Source: VAZQ01 sp963721005 (GTDB lineage: Bacteria; Pseudomonadota; Alphaproteobacteria; Rhizobiales; Xanthobacteraceae). From it: a DNA stretch of 64,000 nucleotides. Numbering within the stretch: position 1 is the first letter of the stretch; each line of letters starts with the position of its first letter. The position numbers were made by a program, and so were the translations under genes. Location: assembly GCA_963721005.1 (NCBI GenBank), contig CAVRHR010000003.1:1116001-1180000 (forward strand), written 5' to 3'. The notes under the pieces were generated by a model. That model worked only from the letters and a program-made list of their open reading frames with translations. It was not told the origin of the DNA and did not search any database. Below, piece after piece: positions 7,815-16,259 of this stretch.

Positions 7815-8987
7815 TCACTGGTTCCCGGACGGGCGCGGATGCTCGAGAAAGAAACGCAGCATCTCCCTGCTGGCGTCGGGCCCGCGCGGGTCGGTGTAGG
7901 AGCCGGCGGCGCTGCCGCCCGACCAGGCGTGTCCGCCGCCATGGATCTCCCATTGCTCGAGGGTCAATCGCCCGCTCGCATCCGCATGGACGGTGCGGGT
8001 GTAGGCGTGACCGCCGGCGACCCGGCCGCGATGCACCTGCTTCTCCGACGTCGCGGTTCCGATCTGGCGCGCGATGACATGATCGCCGTTGCGCGGGTGC
8101 ACGGTGGTATCCCGGTCGCCGTGAAACACGATGGTCGGAAGAACCGGATCTGGCTCTTCCTCACCGGCCAAGACATCCCCGGGCTCGAACGAAGCCACGA
8201 TGTTGCCGTGCTGCATGGCGGCGAACGCAGAGGAAAGATCGTTGGCGGCCCCGCAGGCGAGGCCGGAGTGCACGCCGATCGCGGCATACAAATCGGGGTA
8301 AGCGGCCCCCATGACGGCGGCCGCTGCCGCGCCGGCCGACAGTCCGCTGATGTAGACGCGCCGCGGGTCGACCGCATAGTCGGCCATGACCTGACGCGTG
8401 ATGCCCGCAATGAGCGAGGGTTCTCCTTGACCGCGCCGCTGGTCGGACGGGCGAAACCAGTTCCAGCACCTCGCCGGGTTGGCGTCGCCCGGCTGCTCCG
8501 GATAGACGACGAGGCAGCTCGCTTCTTCGGCGATCACGTTCATGCGGGTGCCGGCGGCGAAATCGTCGGACGACTGATTGCAGCCGTGCAGCATGACCAG
8601 CAGAGGAAGCGCCTGCCCGTGATAGCGGCTGGGGATGTAGAGCTTGTAAGCACGGGTTCCCGCCGGGTTGCCGTAGCTCGCCGCAATGAGCTTGCCACCT
8701 TTCGGAACGATCTCCGGCACCAATGCCGGGACCGGCTGTGCCACGCGCCGCAACAAGAGCCCGGCATGGCGCTTGATGCGCTCCCTCAAGCCGAGCGTGC
8801 CCGAGAGCGCAACCGCCTTCCCGGCGGGGCGCGGCGCCGCGTCGATGATTTGCGGCTCCCGCACCCGCGCGACCGGGGCCTCGGCGCGGAACATGCGCTG
8901 CAGCAGCGCGGTAGCCTCCGTGAGCCGGCCCGCGCGGGTCAAGCGGGCGGCCTCGGCCATCTTGTCGGGATTGAACATGTCGTTCAT
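7815..8987 (-). CDS. PHB-depolymerase/LpqC family esterase
   Basis: The 390-residue protein has the family layout: an N-terminal helix-rich stretch (MNDMFNPDKMAEAARLTRAG), then an esterase core with oxyanion motif LHGCNQSS (residues 133-140), nucleophile Ser217 in GLSAGA, an aspartate in FHGDRDTTVHP and a histidine in GGGHAWSGG. Relatives cleave poly(3-hydroxybutyrate), feruloyl or acetyl esters. No signal peptide is evident, so an intracellular role in polyester storage turnover is likely. It lies 100 bases downstream of a ribbon-helix-helix regulator gene on the same strand; this pairing is, from memory, common in Rhizobiales. Confidence 0.88.
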   Translation of the reverse strand: MNDMFNPDKMAEAARLTRAGRLTEATALLQRMFRAEAPVARVREPQIIDAAPRPAGKAVALSGTLGLRERIKRHAGLLLRRVAQPVPALVPEIVPKGGKLIAASYGNPAGTRAYKLYIPSRYHGQALPLLVMLHGCNQSSDDFAAGTRMNVIAEEASCLVVYPEQPGDANPARCWNWFRPSDQRRGQGEPSLIAGITRQVMADYAVDPRRVYISGLSAGAAAAAVMGAAYPDLYAAIGVHSGLACGAANDLSSAFAAMQHGNIVASFEPGDVLAGEEEPDPVLPTIVFHGDRDTTVHPRNGDHVIARQIGTATSEKQVHRGRVAGGHAYTRTVHADASGRLTLEQWEIHGGGHAWSGGSAAGSYTDPRGPDASREMLRFFLEHPRPSGNQ

Positions 8988-9087
8988 GATTCCAGAGCTT
9001 TCATTTGTTCAGCCTTGCGCCAAGCATCCGCGGGCGGAACTCGATCCGAGTCGTTTGGAAATTTCATCGGCAGGATCGCACGGCCCG

Positions 9088-9519
9088 TCACCGTATCCGG
9101 TCGGCGAGCGCGGCCTTGACCGCGGGGCTGGCATGCAACGCCCCCAGCACGACCACCGAGGCGATCGTGGCGCGCGCGAGCTCGGGCGTGACGTCCGCAG
9201 CGATGCTGGCGAGACCCAGCACCTGGATATGCAGCATCTCGCCGGCCGAGCGCGACGCGTCGAGATCTTCGCGGCTGTAGTGCCGCAACCCGAGGTCGAG
9301 ATTTTGCCGGACCGTGGATTGCTTGACCACGTCGGCGTGGCGCTCGAGCTGGTTGCGGATGGCGGTGCGGATGAAATCGGTCCGGTTCGAGTAGAAACCA
9401 TCCTGAACCATCAAATCGATTTGACCGAGATCGACATAGCCGAGATTGATGGTGATTTTCTCGCTGTCGGCGGACTTGAGTCGGAGCTGGTGCACATTGT
9501 CGGCCATGGGGTTTGCCAT
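9088..9519 (-). CDS. Ribbon-helix-helix (CopG-type) transcriptional regulator
   Basis: The 143-residue protein opens with SEKITINLGYVDLGQIDLMV and continues NRTDFIRTAIRNQLERH, the strand-helix-helix of CopG/ParD-like DNA-binding proteins. The C-terminal 90 residues are an extra domain, possibly for ligand or dimer contacts. Two starts are possible: ATG 9519, which lies inside a perfect palindrome, or ATG 9507 (MADNVHQ) just after it. The palindrome is a natural operator, so I infer negative autoregulation and co-regulation of the depolymerase gene downstream. No toxin gene is adjacent, so a toxin-antitoxin role is unlikely. Confidence 0.85.
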   Translation of the reverse strand: MANPMADNVHQLRLKSADSEKITINLGYVDLGQIDLMVQDGFYSNRTDFIRTAIRNQLERHADVVKQSTVRQNLDLGLRHYSREDLDASRSAGEMLHIQVLGLASIAADVTPELARATIASVVVLGALHASPAVKAALADRIR

Positions 9520-9552
9520 CCATATACCATCTGTCTGGATGGTATATGGATG
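9517..9552. promoter_or_regulatory. Perfect 15-bp inverted repeat at the regulator start (probable operator)
   Basis: CATCCATATACCATC at 9517-9531 is matched exactly by its inverse at 9538-9552 around a six-base spacer. The arms are AT-richer than anything nearby and end on the start codon at 9519. Dyads of this size and position are typical binding sites of ribbon-helix-helix dimers of dimers. It also sits between the regulator and the divergent nitroreductase gene, so it could control both. Confidence 0.65.
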
Positions 9553-9716
9553 TCCGGCTGGGAGCGTTCAAGGGGGCAGCGGCTGGAATCGGTTGGGGGC
9601 CGATGGCGCGAAAAGGCCCGGGTGTCGGCGAGCCAAACGAGCCCCGGGCGACAACATCGGTCCTGACAGATATACATCCGGAAGCGGGTGGCACGGGTTT
9701 CGGGAGGAGCTGCATC

Positions 9717-10526
9717 ATGAGCCAGATCGACATGGAGCGGGCCGACGCGCTCGTCCACGACTACGACATGCTCATGGACTTGATCCGCAACCGCACCAGC
9801 GTGCGCAAGCTCAAGCCCGACCCGATCCCCGACGAGAGCGTCAACAAGGTGCTGGAGGCCGGGCGCTGGGCGATGTCGGGCGCCAACGGCCAGCCCTGGG
9901 ACTTCATCGTGGTCAAGGAGCCGGCCATCAAGAAGGAGCTGTTTCGCGCCTATTCCCAGGAGAACCAGGAGTTCATCTATTGGATGGAGCAGCAGCGCGA
10001 TTTCAAGCTGCGTCATCCGGCCTATCAGATGACCCATCAGGATACGGTGCAGCGCCAGCGCACCCAGGTCGGCTGGTCGGAGGCGCCGGTCCTGGTCGTG
10101 ATCACCGGCGACGGGCGACGGCAATGGGCGACCGTGCAGGGCGCCCACACCTTCGGGCGCGACCAGTCGCATCTGACCGACGGGCTCGCCAATGCCTCGA
10201 TGCTGATGCATCTGGCGGCGGCCGCGCTCGGGCTCGGCAGCCAGCACGTCACCATCCATATCGAGGAGCCGTTCAAGCGCATCCTGGGCGTGCCGGACCT
10301 GCTGCGGCTGGTGCTGATCATGCCGCTCGGCTATCCGGCGGTACCGCCCAAGGCAGGGGTGCGCCGGCCGCTCGCCGACATGGTGCACCAGGAGCGTTTC
10401 GACATGAGCAAATACATGTCGAACGAGCGCGTCATCCAATTCCTGCACGAGCTGCGCTCCGATACCCTGCCGGTCTACAATCACTCCTTCACCGGCGACG
10501 CCAATCCGGGCGCACGCAAGCCTTAA
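9717..10526 (+). CDS. Nitroreductase family flavoprotein
   Basis: The 269-residue product starts at ATG 9717 behind a good ribosome binding site (GGGAGGAGC at 9702-9710); the frame is open back to 9513 but that part is non-homologous and crosses the operator. The FMN-binding start RNRTSVRKLKPDPIP, the WAMSGANGQPWDFIVV segment and the AAAALGLGSQHVTIHIEEP motif mark the family, which uses NAD(P)H to reduce nitro groups, quinones or enones. The extra segment around FIYWMEQQRDFKLRHP is larger than in NfsB-type enzymes. The next gene, a binding protein, starts 23 bases downstream, suggesting one unit. Confidence 0.85.
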   Translation: MSQIDMERADALVHDYDMLMDLIRNRTSVRKLKPDPIPDESVNKVLEAGRWAMSGANGQPWDFIVVKEPAIKKELFRAYSQENQEFIYWMEQQRDFKLRHPAYQMTHQDTVQRQRTQVGWSEAPVLVVITGDGRRQWATVQGAHTFGRDQSHLTDGLANASMLMHLAAAALGLGSQHVTIHIEEPFKRILGVPDLLRLVLIMPLGYPAVPPKAGVRRPLADMVHQERFDMSKYMSNERVIQFLHELRSDTLPVYNHSFTGDANPGARKP

Positions 10527-10549
10527 ACCGCCCACGACCAGGAGCCGCG

Positions 10550-11552
10550 ATGGACCGCCCTCGCCTGAACTCGCCGCCGTTTTGCGCAAGCCGGCGCCGC
10601 GGCGGCGGCTGTTGCGGGGATCGGGCGGCGCGCCCAGGCGGGGCCACTCGGCCCGCTCGAGAAGCCGCGTCTCACCTTGGGCATTCCGCTCGATGCGGCG
10701 AGCTTCACGCCGGTCTATGTGGCGGCGGCCCGCACCTGGAAGCCGCAGGGCCTCGACATCGAGCTGATCAGCTTTCGCGGCGATGCCGAGGTGGCGCAGG
10801 CGCTCGCCGGCGATTCGATCGACCTCTCGCTGCAATCCCTCGACGGTCTGATCAACCTGATCAATGCCGGCCAGCCGGTGCGCGGCTTCTACGCGGGCTT
10901 CTATCAATCGGATTTCGCCTGGCTGGCGCAGCCCAAGATCAAGCAATGGAAGGACCTCAAGGGCGGCACCGCCGGGGTCTCGACTTACGGCTCGCTCACC
11001 GACCAGCTCACCCGCTATGTCCTCCGGCGCAATGGCCTCGAGCCCGAGAAGGACGTGCAGATCGTCCAGGCCGGCACCACGGCGAGCATGTTGCAGGCAC
11101 TCAAGGCCGGCCGGCTCTCGCTCGGCATCCTGTCGCCGCCGTTCAAATGGATGGCGCAGGAGGCGGGCTTCACCTGGCTCGGCACCCAGATGGACATCGC
11201 CCCGCAATGGCCCAAGCACGCCTTCCTCGCCAAGACCAGGTTCATCGACGAGAATCCCAATACGCTGCGGGCGTTTCTGCGCGCCCATGTGGCGGCCCTG
11301 GCGCTGGCCCGGGCAGATCCGGCGCTGACAGTCGAAATCCTGATGGAGCGCCTGAAATGGTCCAAGGACTACGCGCAGCGCGCCTACGCGGAGACCATGC
11401 CGGCCTATGACGCGCGCGGCCATCTGCCGGATGCCCATATGGACGTGTTCTGGTCGATCGAGATCGCCGGCGGCGCGGTGACGCAGGCCTGGCCCGACGC
11501 CAAGCTGATCGACGATCGTTTCATCAAGAGCTTCGAGCAATGGGCGGGCTGA
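10550..11552 (+). pseudogene. NMT1/SsuA-like ABC substrate-binding protein with a frameshift in the signal peptide
   Basis: From about 10569 to the stop at 11552 one frame encodes a binding protein (TLGIPLDAASFTPVYVAAAR, FRGDAEVAQALAGDSIDL, GVSTYGSLTD). The only nearby ATG with normal spacing, at 10550, is in another frame and gives MDRPRL. Removing one A near 10568 joins the two as MDRPRL-TRRRFAQAGAAAAAVAG, a proper twin-arginine signal, and gives 333 residues, normal for the family. In the sequence as given, the only uninterrupted start is TTG 10677, which would lack any export signal. Relatives bind sulfonates, pyrimidines or aromatic acids. No permease or ATPase gene accompanies it. Confidence 0.75.
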
Positions 11553-11572
11553 TCCTGCCGCGGAGGGACAAG

Positions 11573-12622
11573 ATGACATATGCCAAGCACGCCGGGTCGC
11601 TCGCGAAAAATGCCGGTTTGATCCTGTGCGCCGCAGGCTGCGCGGCCGTTACATTGCTGGCGCCAGCACGGGCCGCCGACACCGATCCCTGTGACAGTCT
11701 CATCCCGGCCGCGATCGGCGGTCCGCTCCTGCCCAAGACCAGCGAGACCGCGGTGTTCCGCTGGCTCGCCAACGCGAACTACGAGATCGACTATCGCGGG
11801 CAGATTTTCCTGTTCGACACCTATTTCGATCGCAAGGCGCGCAACCGGCCGCTCGGCTTCACCGCCGAGCAGGTGAAGCGGGCGAGCGTGATCTTCCTGG
11901 GGCACGGCCATTTCGATCACATGTCGGACACGGTTCCGGTGGCGGCGCAGACGCAGGCGCCGGTGGTGGGCGCCCCGATCACCATCGCGACCGCGCTCCA
12001 GATGGGACTGCCGGCCAAGCAGGCGATCACGGTGACGGGCGGCGAGACGCTGCATTTCGGCGACGTCACGGTCGACGTCGCGCTCGCCCACCACAGCGAG
12101 CCGGCGGCCGGCATCCAGGAGGCGCTCGCCAATCTCTACAAGGTCGAGTTGCCGCCGGATGCGCCCGACCAGGCGGCGGTGAGCGCCGCGGTGCGGGCGC
12201 GCGGCACCTTCTCGCCCGACGTGCTCGACAAAGGCACGATCGCCTATGCGCTCACCTTTCCGAACGGCTTCAAGGTGCTGATGCTCGACAGCGCCGGCCC
12301 GATCACCGAGGGCGACCGCAAGCTGGCGGAGAAGATTGGCCCGGTCGACGTCGCCTCTATCGCTTACCAGGCGCATGCCATCGCGGAGCGGCAGGTGGGC
12401 GAGACCTTCCCGCTGGTGCAGCTGTTCCGGCCCAAGCTCTATTTGCCCTCGCATCACGATGCGAGCTTCGGCAGCTGGATCGATCTCGGCATCGAGCCGC
12501 TGTTGGAGAAAATCCGCGACGAGATGCCGGACACGCGGTTCCTGGCGCCGCTCTATCGCAGCCCGATCTGCGTCGCCACCAGCGGCGCGCAACGCGGAAC
12601 GGTGACCAAGTTTCGATATTGA
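11573..12622 (+). CDS. Exported metallo-beta-lactamase fold hydrolase
   Basis: The 349-residue protein starts at ATG 11573 behind CGGAGGGA (11561-11568); the frame runs back to 11540 but overlaps the previous stop. A signal peptide ends near APARA-ADT. The zinc motif GHGHFDHMSD gives His111, His113, Asp115 and His116, with further ligands suggested by ALAHHSEP and MLDSAG. The pattern fits the UlaG/N-acyl-phosphatidylethanolamine phospholipase-like branch more than true beta-lactamases. The substrate is unknown. It is 20 bases past the binding-protein gene and may be part of the same transcript. Confidence 0.85.
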   Translation: MTYAKHAGSLAKNAGLILCAAGCAAVTLLAPARAADTDPCDSLIPAAIGGPLLPKTSETAVFRWLANANYEIDYRGQIFLFDTYFDRKARNRPLGFTAEQVKRASVIFLGHGHFDHMSDTVPVAAQTQAPVVGAPITIATALQMGLPAKQAITVTGGETLHFGDVTVDVALAHHSEPAAGIQEALANLYKVELPPDAPDQAAVSAAVRARGTFSPDVLDKGTIAYALTFPNGFKVLMLDSAGPITEGDRKLAEKIGPVDVASIAYQAHAIAERQVGETFPLVQLFRPKLYLPSHHDASFGSWIDLGIEPLLEKIRDEMPDTRFLAPLYRSPICVATSGAQRGTVTKFRY

Positions 12623-12627
12623 TGCCT

Positions 12628-12732
12628 GTAGCCCGGATGGAGCGCTTGCGTAATCCGGGACCGTCGTTCCCGCATTTCGCAAGCGCTCCATAGCCCGTCG
12701 AAGACGGGAGTAAACGCCCTGATGCGGGCTAC
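12628..12732. repeat. Nested palindromic repeat
   Basis: GTAGCCCG (12628-12635) pairs with CGGGCTAC (12725-12732), and inside it ATGGAGCGCTTGCG (12637-12650) pairs perfectly with 12678-12691. The TAGCCCGGATGGAGCG pattern is a dispersed intergenic element of Rhizobiales. It fills the gap between the hydrolase and peptidase genes; a partial relative (AGTAGCCCGGATG) occurs near 43935-43947. Confidence 0.65.
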
Positions 12733-12747
12733 GAAGGGAGGCCGAAT

Positions 12748-14277
12748 ATGCAAGGAAATGTGCTGCTCGCGGCACTGGCCGCCGTCGCCGCATCGCTTTC
12801 CGCCCAACAGTCGTTCGCGCAATCCCCCGAGCAAAGCCCGGCGCGCCAGCAGGCGGTGCAGGCCGCGCGCTACGGCACCGCGCTCGGGTTGCCGCGCGAC
12901 GGCGGCAAGCTCTATCTGCCGGACGAGGCCTATCCGCGCTTTCCGCTGCCGCCCGGCAATGCCGCCTATGCGCATATCGACGGGCTCAAGATGAAGGAGG
13001 TGGTCGAGCAAATCGCCGCCATCTCGCGCAAGAGCCGCGACGACGGCAATCAGTACTGGGGCCGGATCGCCGGTACGCCCTACGACCGCATGACCGAGGA
13101 TTGGGTCGCGGAGCAGTTCAGGGCGATCGGCCTGCAGAACGTGCGCCGCCAAGAGCTCGACATGAAGCCGCTGTGGTATCCGCAATCTTGGAAGGCGGAG
13201 GCCACGATCGCGGGCGCCGCCACGGCGCTCAAGACCACCTTCCCGATCAACGGCACCGTGGGCACGGCGGCGAGCGGCATCGCGGCGCCGGCCGTCTGGG
13301 TCGGGCTCGGCACCGCCGCCGATCTCAAGGGCCGCGACATCAAGGACAAGGCGGTCTTCATCTACAGCATCGCGACCCCGGGCGGACGCGACCATTCGGC
13401 CGCCTGGAACGGCGCCATCAAGCGCGTCAACGAGGCGGGCGCCGCGCTGGTGTTCGTGATCATGGGCTTCCCCGGCAACGCCATCTCCAACCCGGAGGGC
13501 GCCGACGGAACGCGGGCCCCGACCTTCACCATCAGCGTGGACGAAGGCGACATGATCCGCGGGGCGCTGGAGAAAGGCCAGGACGTGTCGGTCCGCCTGC
13601 AAGCCGACATCAAGGAGCGGACCGGCCTCAAGACCGGTAATGTCTGGGGCGTGCTGCCGGGCGCGACCGACGAGAACATCTTGATCATGGCGCATACCGA
13701 CGCCTTCTTCGAAGGCGCGCTCGACAATGCCTCGGGCATGGCCATGATGCTGGAGATCGCGCGCCACTACGCCGCCATCCCGCAGTCCGAGCGCCGGCGC
13801 ACCATCACCTTCCTCACCACCTCCGACCACCATCACGGATCGGTCGGGGTGCGCTGGGTGCACGATCACATGGACGACTTCTTCGCCAAGACGGCGGTGA
13901 TCGTGAACTGCGAGCATCCTTCGCAGACCCTGATCTATCTGCTCAATGCCGGCATCATGACGGCGAACGAGGTGAGCGCGCGGCGCTGGTATGTGGGCGG
14001 CAGCGACGCCCTCAAGCGGCTTGTCACCGGCACGTTCAAGGAGTTCGGCGTATCGGTCTACACCCTGCCGGAGCAGCGGCCGGGCGGCGAGCTGTCGCAA
14101 CTGTTCGACAAGGCGCCGAGCTTCCACATCATCGACCACGTCATCTATCACACCACCATCGACACCGCGCAGCTGGTCCCGGCCTGGGGAATGGAGGCCG
14201 CCACCCGCGCCTTCTTGAAGATCATCGACGGCGTCAACAAGATGAGCCTGACGCAGTTGCGCAGCGGCGGAACGTAG
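12748..14277 (+). CDS. M28-like metallopeptidase, exported
   Basis: The 509-residue protein has a signal peptide (LLAALAAVAASLSAQQSFAQ) and an M28 aminopeptidase core preceded by a protease-associated-like region. His316 in MAHTDAFFEG and Asp326 in GALDNASG are the expected zinc ligands. The segment that normally carries the Glu-Glu pair (general base and ligand) reads FLTTSDHHHGSVGVRW, so the catalytic acid is replaced by an Asp-His-rich stretch. It may bind metal differently or act on an unusual substrate. A second M28-like protein with another departure at this place is at 61777-63726. The ribosome binding site is GGGAGG at 12735-12740. Confidence 0.82.
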   Translation: MQGNVLLAALAAVAASLSAQQSFAQSPEQSPARQQAVQAARYGTALGLPRDGGKLYLPDEAYPRFPLPPGNAAYAHIDGLKMKEVVEQIAAISRKSRDDGNQYWGRIAGTPYDRMTEDWVAEQFRAIGLQNVRRQELDMKPLWYPQSWKAEATIAGAATALKTTFPINGTVGTAASGIAAPAVWVGLGTAADLKGRDIKDKAVFIYSIATPGGRDHSAAWNGAIKRVNEAGAALVFVIMGFPGNAISNPEGADGTRAPTFTISVDEGDMIRGALEKGQDVSVRLQADIKERTGLKTGNVWGVLPGATDENILIMAHTDAFFEGALDNASGMAMMLEIARHYAAIPQSERRRTITFLTTSDHHHGSVGVRWVHDHMDDFFAKTAVIVNCEHPSQTLIYLLNAGIMTANEVSARRWYVGGSDALKRLVTGTFKEFGVSVYTLPEQRPGGELSQLFDKAPSFHIIDHVIYHTTIDTAQLVPAWGMEAATRAFLKIIDGVNKMSLTQLRSGGT

Positions 14278-14289
14278 CGGACTCATTCC

Positions 14290-15358
14290 ATGAAGCCGAT
14301 CGGCACAACGCGGTCGAATGCGAATTTCCGCGCGCGCATCGCGGCTGTGCTGGTCGCAACTTGGCCGGTCGCCGCGCATGCGCAGCCGGCCGAGGAGTTC
14401 TTCCGGAGCAAGAAGGACTTGAATCTCGATCACCAGCTCCGCGGTCGGGGGCGGATACAACTCCTACAGCCGGCTGCTCGCGCACCATATGAGCAAGTAT
14501 CTGCCAGGCAATCCGACCATCGTGGTACAGAACATGCTCGGTGGCGGCGGCATTCGGGCGACCAACTACATCTACAATGTCGCGCCGCGGGACGGTACGG
14601 TCTTTGCGCTGATCGACCGCGGCATGCCGACCGCACCGCTGCTCTACGCCGACAAATCGCAGGCACGTTTCGACGCGGTCAGGTTCAGCTGGATCGGCAG
14701 CATCATGCGCGAAACCGGCATGGGGGTGCTGTCGGCGCACTCCGCGGTCGCGAGCATCGACGACGCCAAGACGCATCCGATCTTCTTCGGCGCGACCGGG
14801 CCGGAAACCGATCCCGCGATGTATTCGCGGCTGGTGAACGATCTCGTCGGAACGAAGATCAAGGTCATCAACGGCTACAAGGGACAGCCGGAAGAATTCC
14901 AGGCGGTGGAGAAAGGCGAGCTGGACGGTTTGTTCATGAGCGGGTGGTCGGGCCCCGGCCGGGCCTATGTGCGCGACCAGATCGGCAAGGGCCAGATGCG
15001 GCTTCTGGTCCAGATGGCCCCGAGCAGAGACCCGCAGCACCAGGACACGCCGACGATCATGGATTTGGTGAGCGCGCCGCAGGACCGCCAGATCGTCGAG
15101 CTGGTGATGGATCGCGTATCGCTCGGGCGGCCCGTGGTGGCGCCGCCCGGGCTGGCGGCCGACCGCCTCGCGCTGTTGCGCACGGCCTTTCGGCAGGCGA
15201 TCGAGGATCCCGAGCTGCGAGCCGACGCGGAAAAGCAGCGTCTGGCGATCGATCCGACCCTCGGCGAGGAAGCGCAGGACATTATCCGGCGTCTTTATCG
15301 ATCGCCGCCCGAGGTCGTCGAACGCATGCGCAAGATCGTGCAACTTTCCGAGCCGTAG
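14290..15358 (+). pseudogene. TctC/Bug substrate-binding protein interrupted by a frameshift
   Basis: ATG 14290 opens a signal peptide (IAAVLVATWPVAAHAQPAE) and EEFFRSKKDLNL, then the frame loses similarity. From 14429 a second frame continues as ITSSAVGGGYNSYSRLLAHH and runs to 15358 with all family features (KYLPGNPTIVVQNM, APRDGTVFALIDRG). One extra base at about 14428 (CTC-G-ATC) accounts for the break; the repaired product is 355 residues, exactly as long as the TctC protein at 2558-3625. As given, translation from 14290 stops being meaningful after residue 46. It could be a recent pseudogene or a base-calling error. Confidence 0.82.
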
Positions 15359-15371
15359 ATCGCTATCCGTG

Positions 15372-15400
15372 AAAAAAGCGGCGCCGTCCGCGCCGGCGCC
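15372..15400 (-). terminator. Rho-independent terminator of the minus-strand hydrolase gene
   Basis: Read on the minus strand, GGCGCCG (15400-15394), a 7-base loop and CGGCGCC (15386-15380) form a perfect 7-bp stem, followed by GC and six T residues (15377-15372). It starts 12 bases past the stop codon of the hydrolase at 15412 and lies between two convergent genes. Confidence 0.75.
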
Positions 15401-15411
15401 GGCGACAAGAT

Positions 15412-16233
15412 TCAGGTCACGGCGCGCGTGCGCCGCGAGAGCTCGTCGAACTCGGCGGCGACCTGATCGGGCCGCTCCAGCGGGGTCAGGTGGCGCGCGC
15501 CGGGAAGCACCGTCAGGGTGGACCCGGCGATGGCGGCATGCATCGCCTCCGCCATGGCGAGGGGCGTGGCGTAGTCTTCCTCGCCCACCACGATCGCGGT
15601 CGGCACCTTGATCGACGGCAGCCCGGAGCGCAGGTCGCAGGCGCCGAGCATCCGGCAGGTCTGCGCATAGACCGCCACATCATTGCGCAAGAAGATGTCG
15701 ACGCATTCCTTGACCGCCTGCGGATTGTCGGCGCGGAACTTGTCGCCGAACCAGCGCGTGACCTGGAAATCGGTGAGCGAGGCCATGCCGGCTGCGAGCG
15801 CGGCGTTCGCTCTCTGCTCCCAGTTCTTGGGCGCGTCAGCGCCGTACCAGGCCGTCGTATCCACCAGCCCGAGCGCCGACACGCGCGCCGGATGCCGGAT
15901 CGCGAAAGCGAGCGCGATACAGCCTCCCATGGAGGCGCCCGCCGTGAGCGCGCTGGGCCAACCGAGCGCGTCGAAGAGATCGGCGAGATCGTCGGCATGC
16001 TGCTCGACCGTGACCGGCCCACCGGGCTTGTCCGATCGGCCGTGCCCGCGGCAATCATGGATCAGCACGCAAGCGTTCGCCGCCAATCGCTCGGCGACCG
16101 GCCGCCAGAACGACCGGTCCATGGCGAGCGAGTGGACGAGCGCGATGTGCCGGCCGGGAGCCGGATGATCATAGAGCGTATAGGCCAGACGCGTGCCGTC
16201 GCGCGCCCTCGCCTCGCGTTCGAAGCTCGGCAT
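15412..16233 (-). CDS. Alpha/beta hydrolase, 3-oxoadipate enol-lactonase-like
   Basis: The 273-residue protein has the PcaD-like arrangement: oxyanion region LVHSLAMDRSFW, DCRGHGRSDKP, nucleophile Ser101 in GASMGG, an acid in VVGEEDYATP and His in GARHLTPLERP. PcaD opens 3-oxoadipate enol-lactone in the protocatechuate branch of aromatic degradation. No other pca gene is near, so an ester or lactone hydrolase of another pathway remains possible. It is 26 bases from the SnoaL-type gene upstream on the same strand, and ends at a clear terminator. Confidence 0.82.
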   Translation of the reverse strand: MPSFEREARARDGTRLAYTLYDHPAPGRHIALVHSLAMDRSFWRPVAERLAANACVLIHDCRGHGRSDKPGGPVTVEQHADDLADLFDALGWPSALTAGASMGGCIALAFAIRHPARVSALGLVDTTAWYGADAPKNWEQRANAALAAGMASLTDFQVTRWFGDKFRADNPQAVKECVDIFLRNDVAVYAQTCRMLGACDLRSGLPSIKVPTAIVVGEEDYATPLAMAEAMHAAIAGSTLTVLPGARHLTPLERPDQVAAEFDELSRRTRAVT

Positions 16234-16259
16234 CGGGTTCCTTGTCTTTCAGGAGTTTT

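Noticed and set aside
9088..9519. The ribbon-helix-helix protein as antitoxin of a ParDE-type pair
   Set aside because: It is long for an antitoxin, and the neighbouring gene is a polyester-depolymerase-like enzyme, not a toxin.
9446..11410. A 654-codon open frame on the plus strand containing ATG 10550
   Set aside because: Apart from the few codons at 10550 it encodes no recognisable protein; the true frames are the nitroreductase and binding protein in neighbouring phases.
9411..11579. A 722-codon open frame on the minus strand
   Set aside because: It runs antisense to the nitroreductase and binding-protein genes and over part of the regulator in another frame; composition is that of a shadow.
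12553..14460. A 635-codon minus-strand frame over the M28 gene
   Set aside because: Antisense to a gene with signal peptide and metal motifs; no ribosome binding site and no domain.
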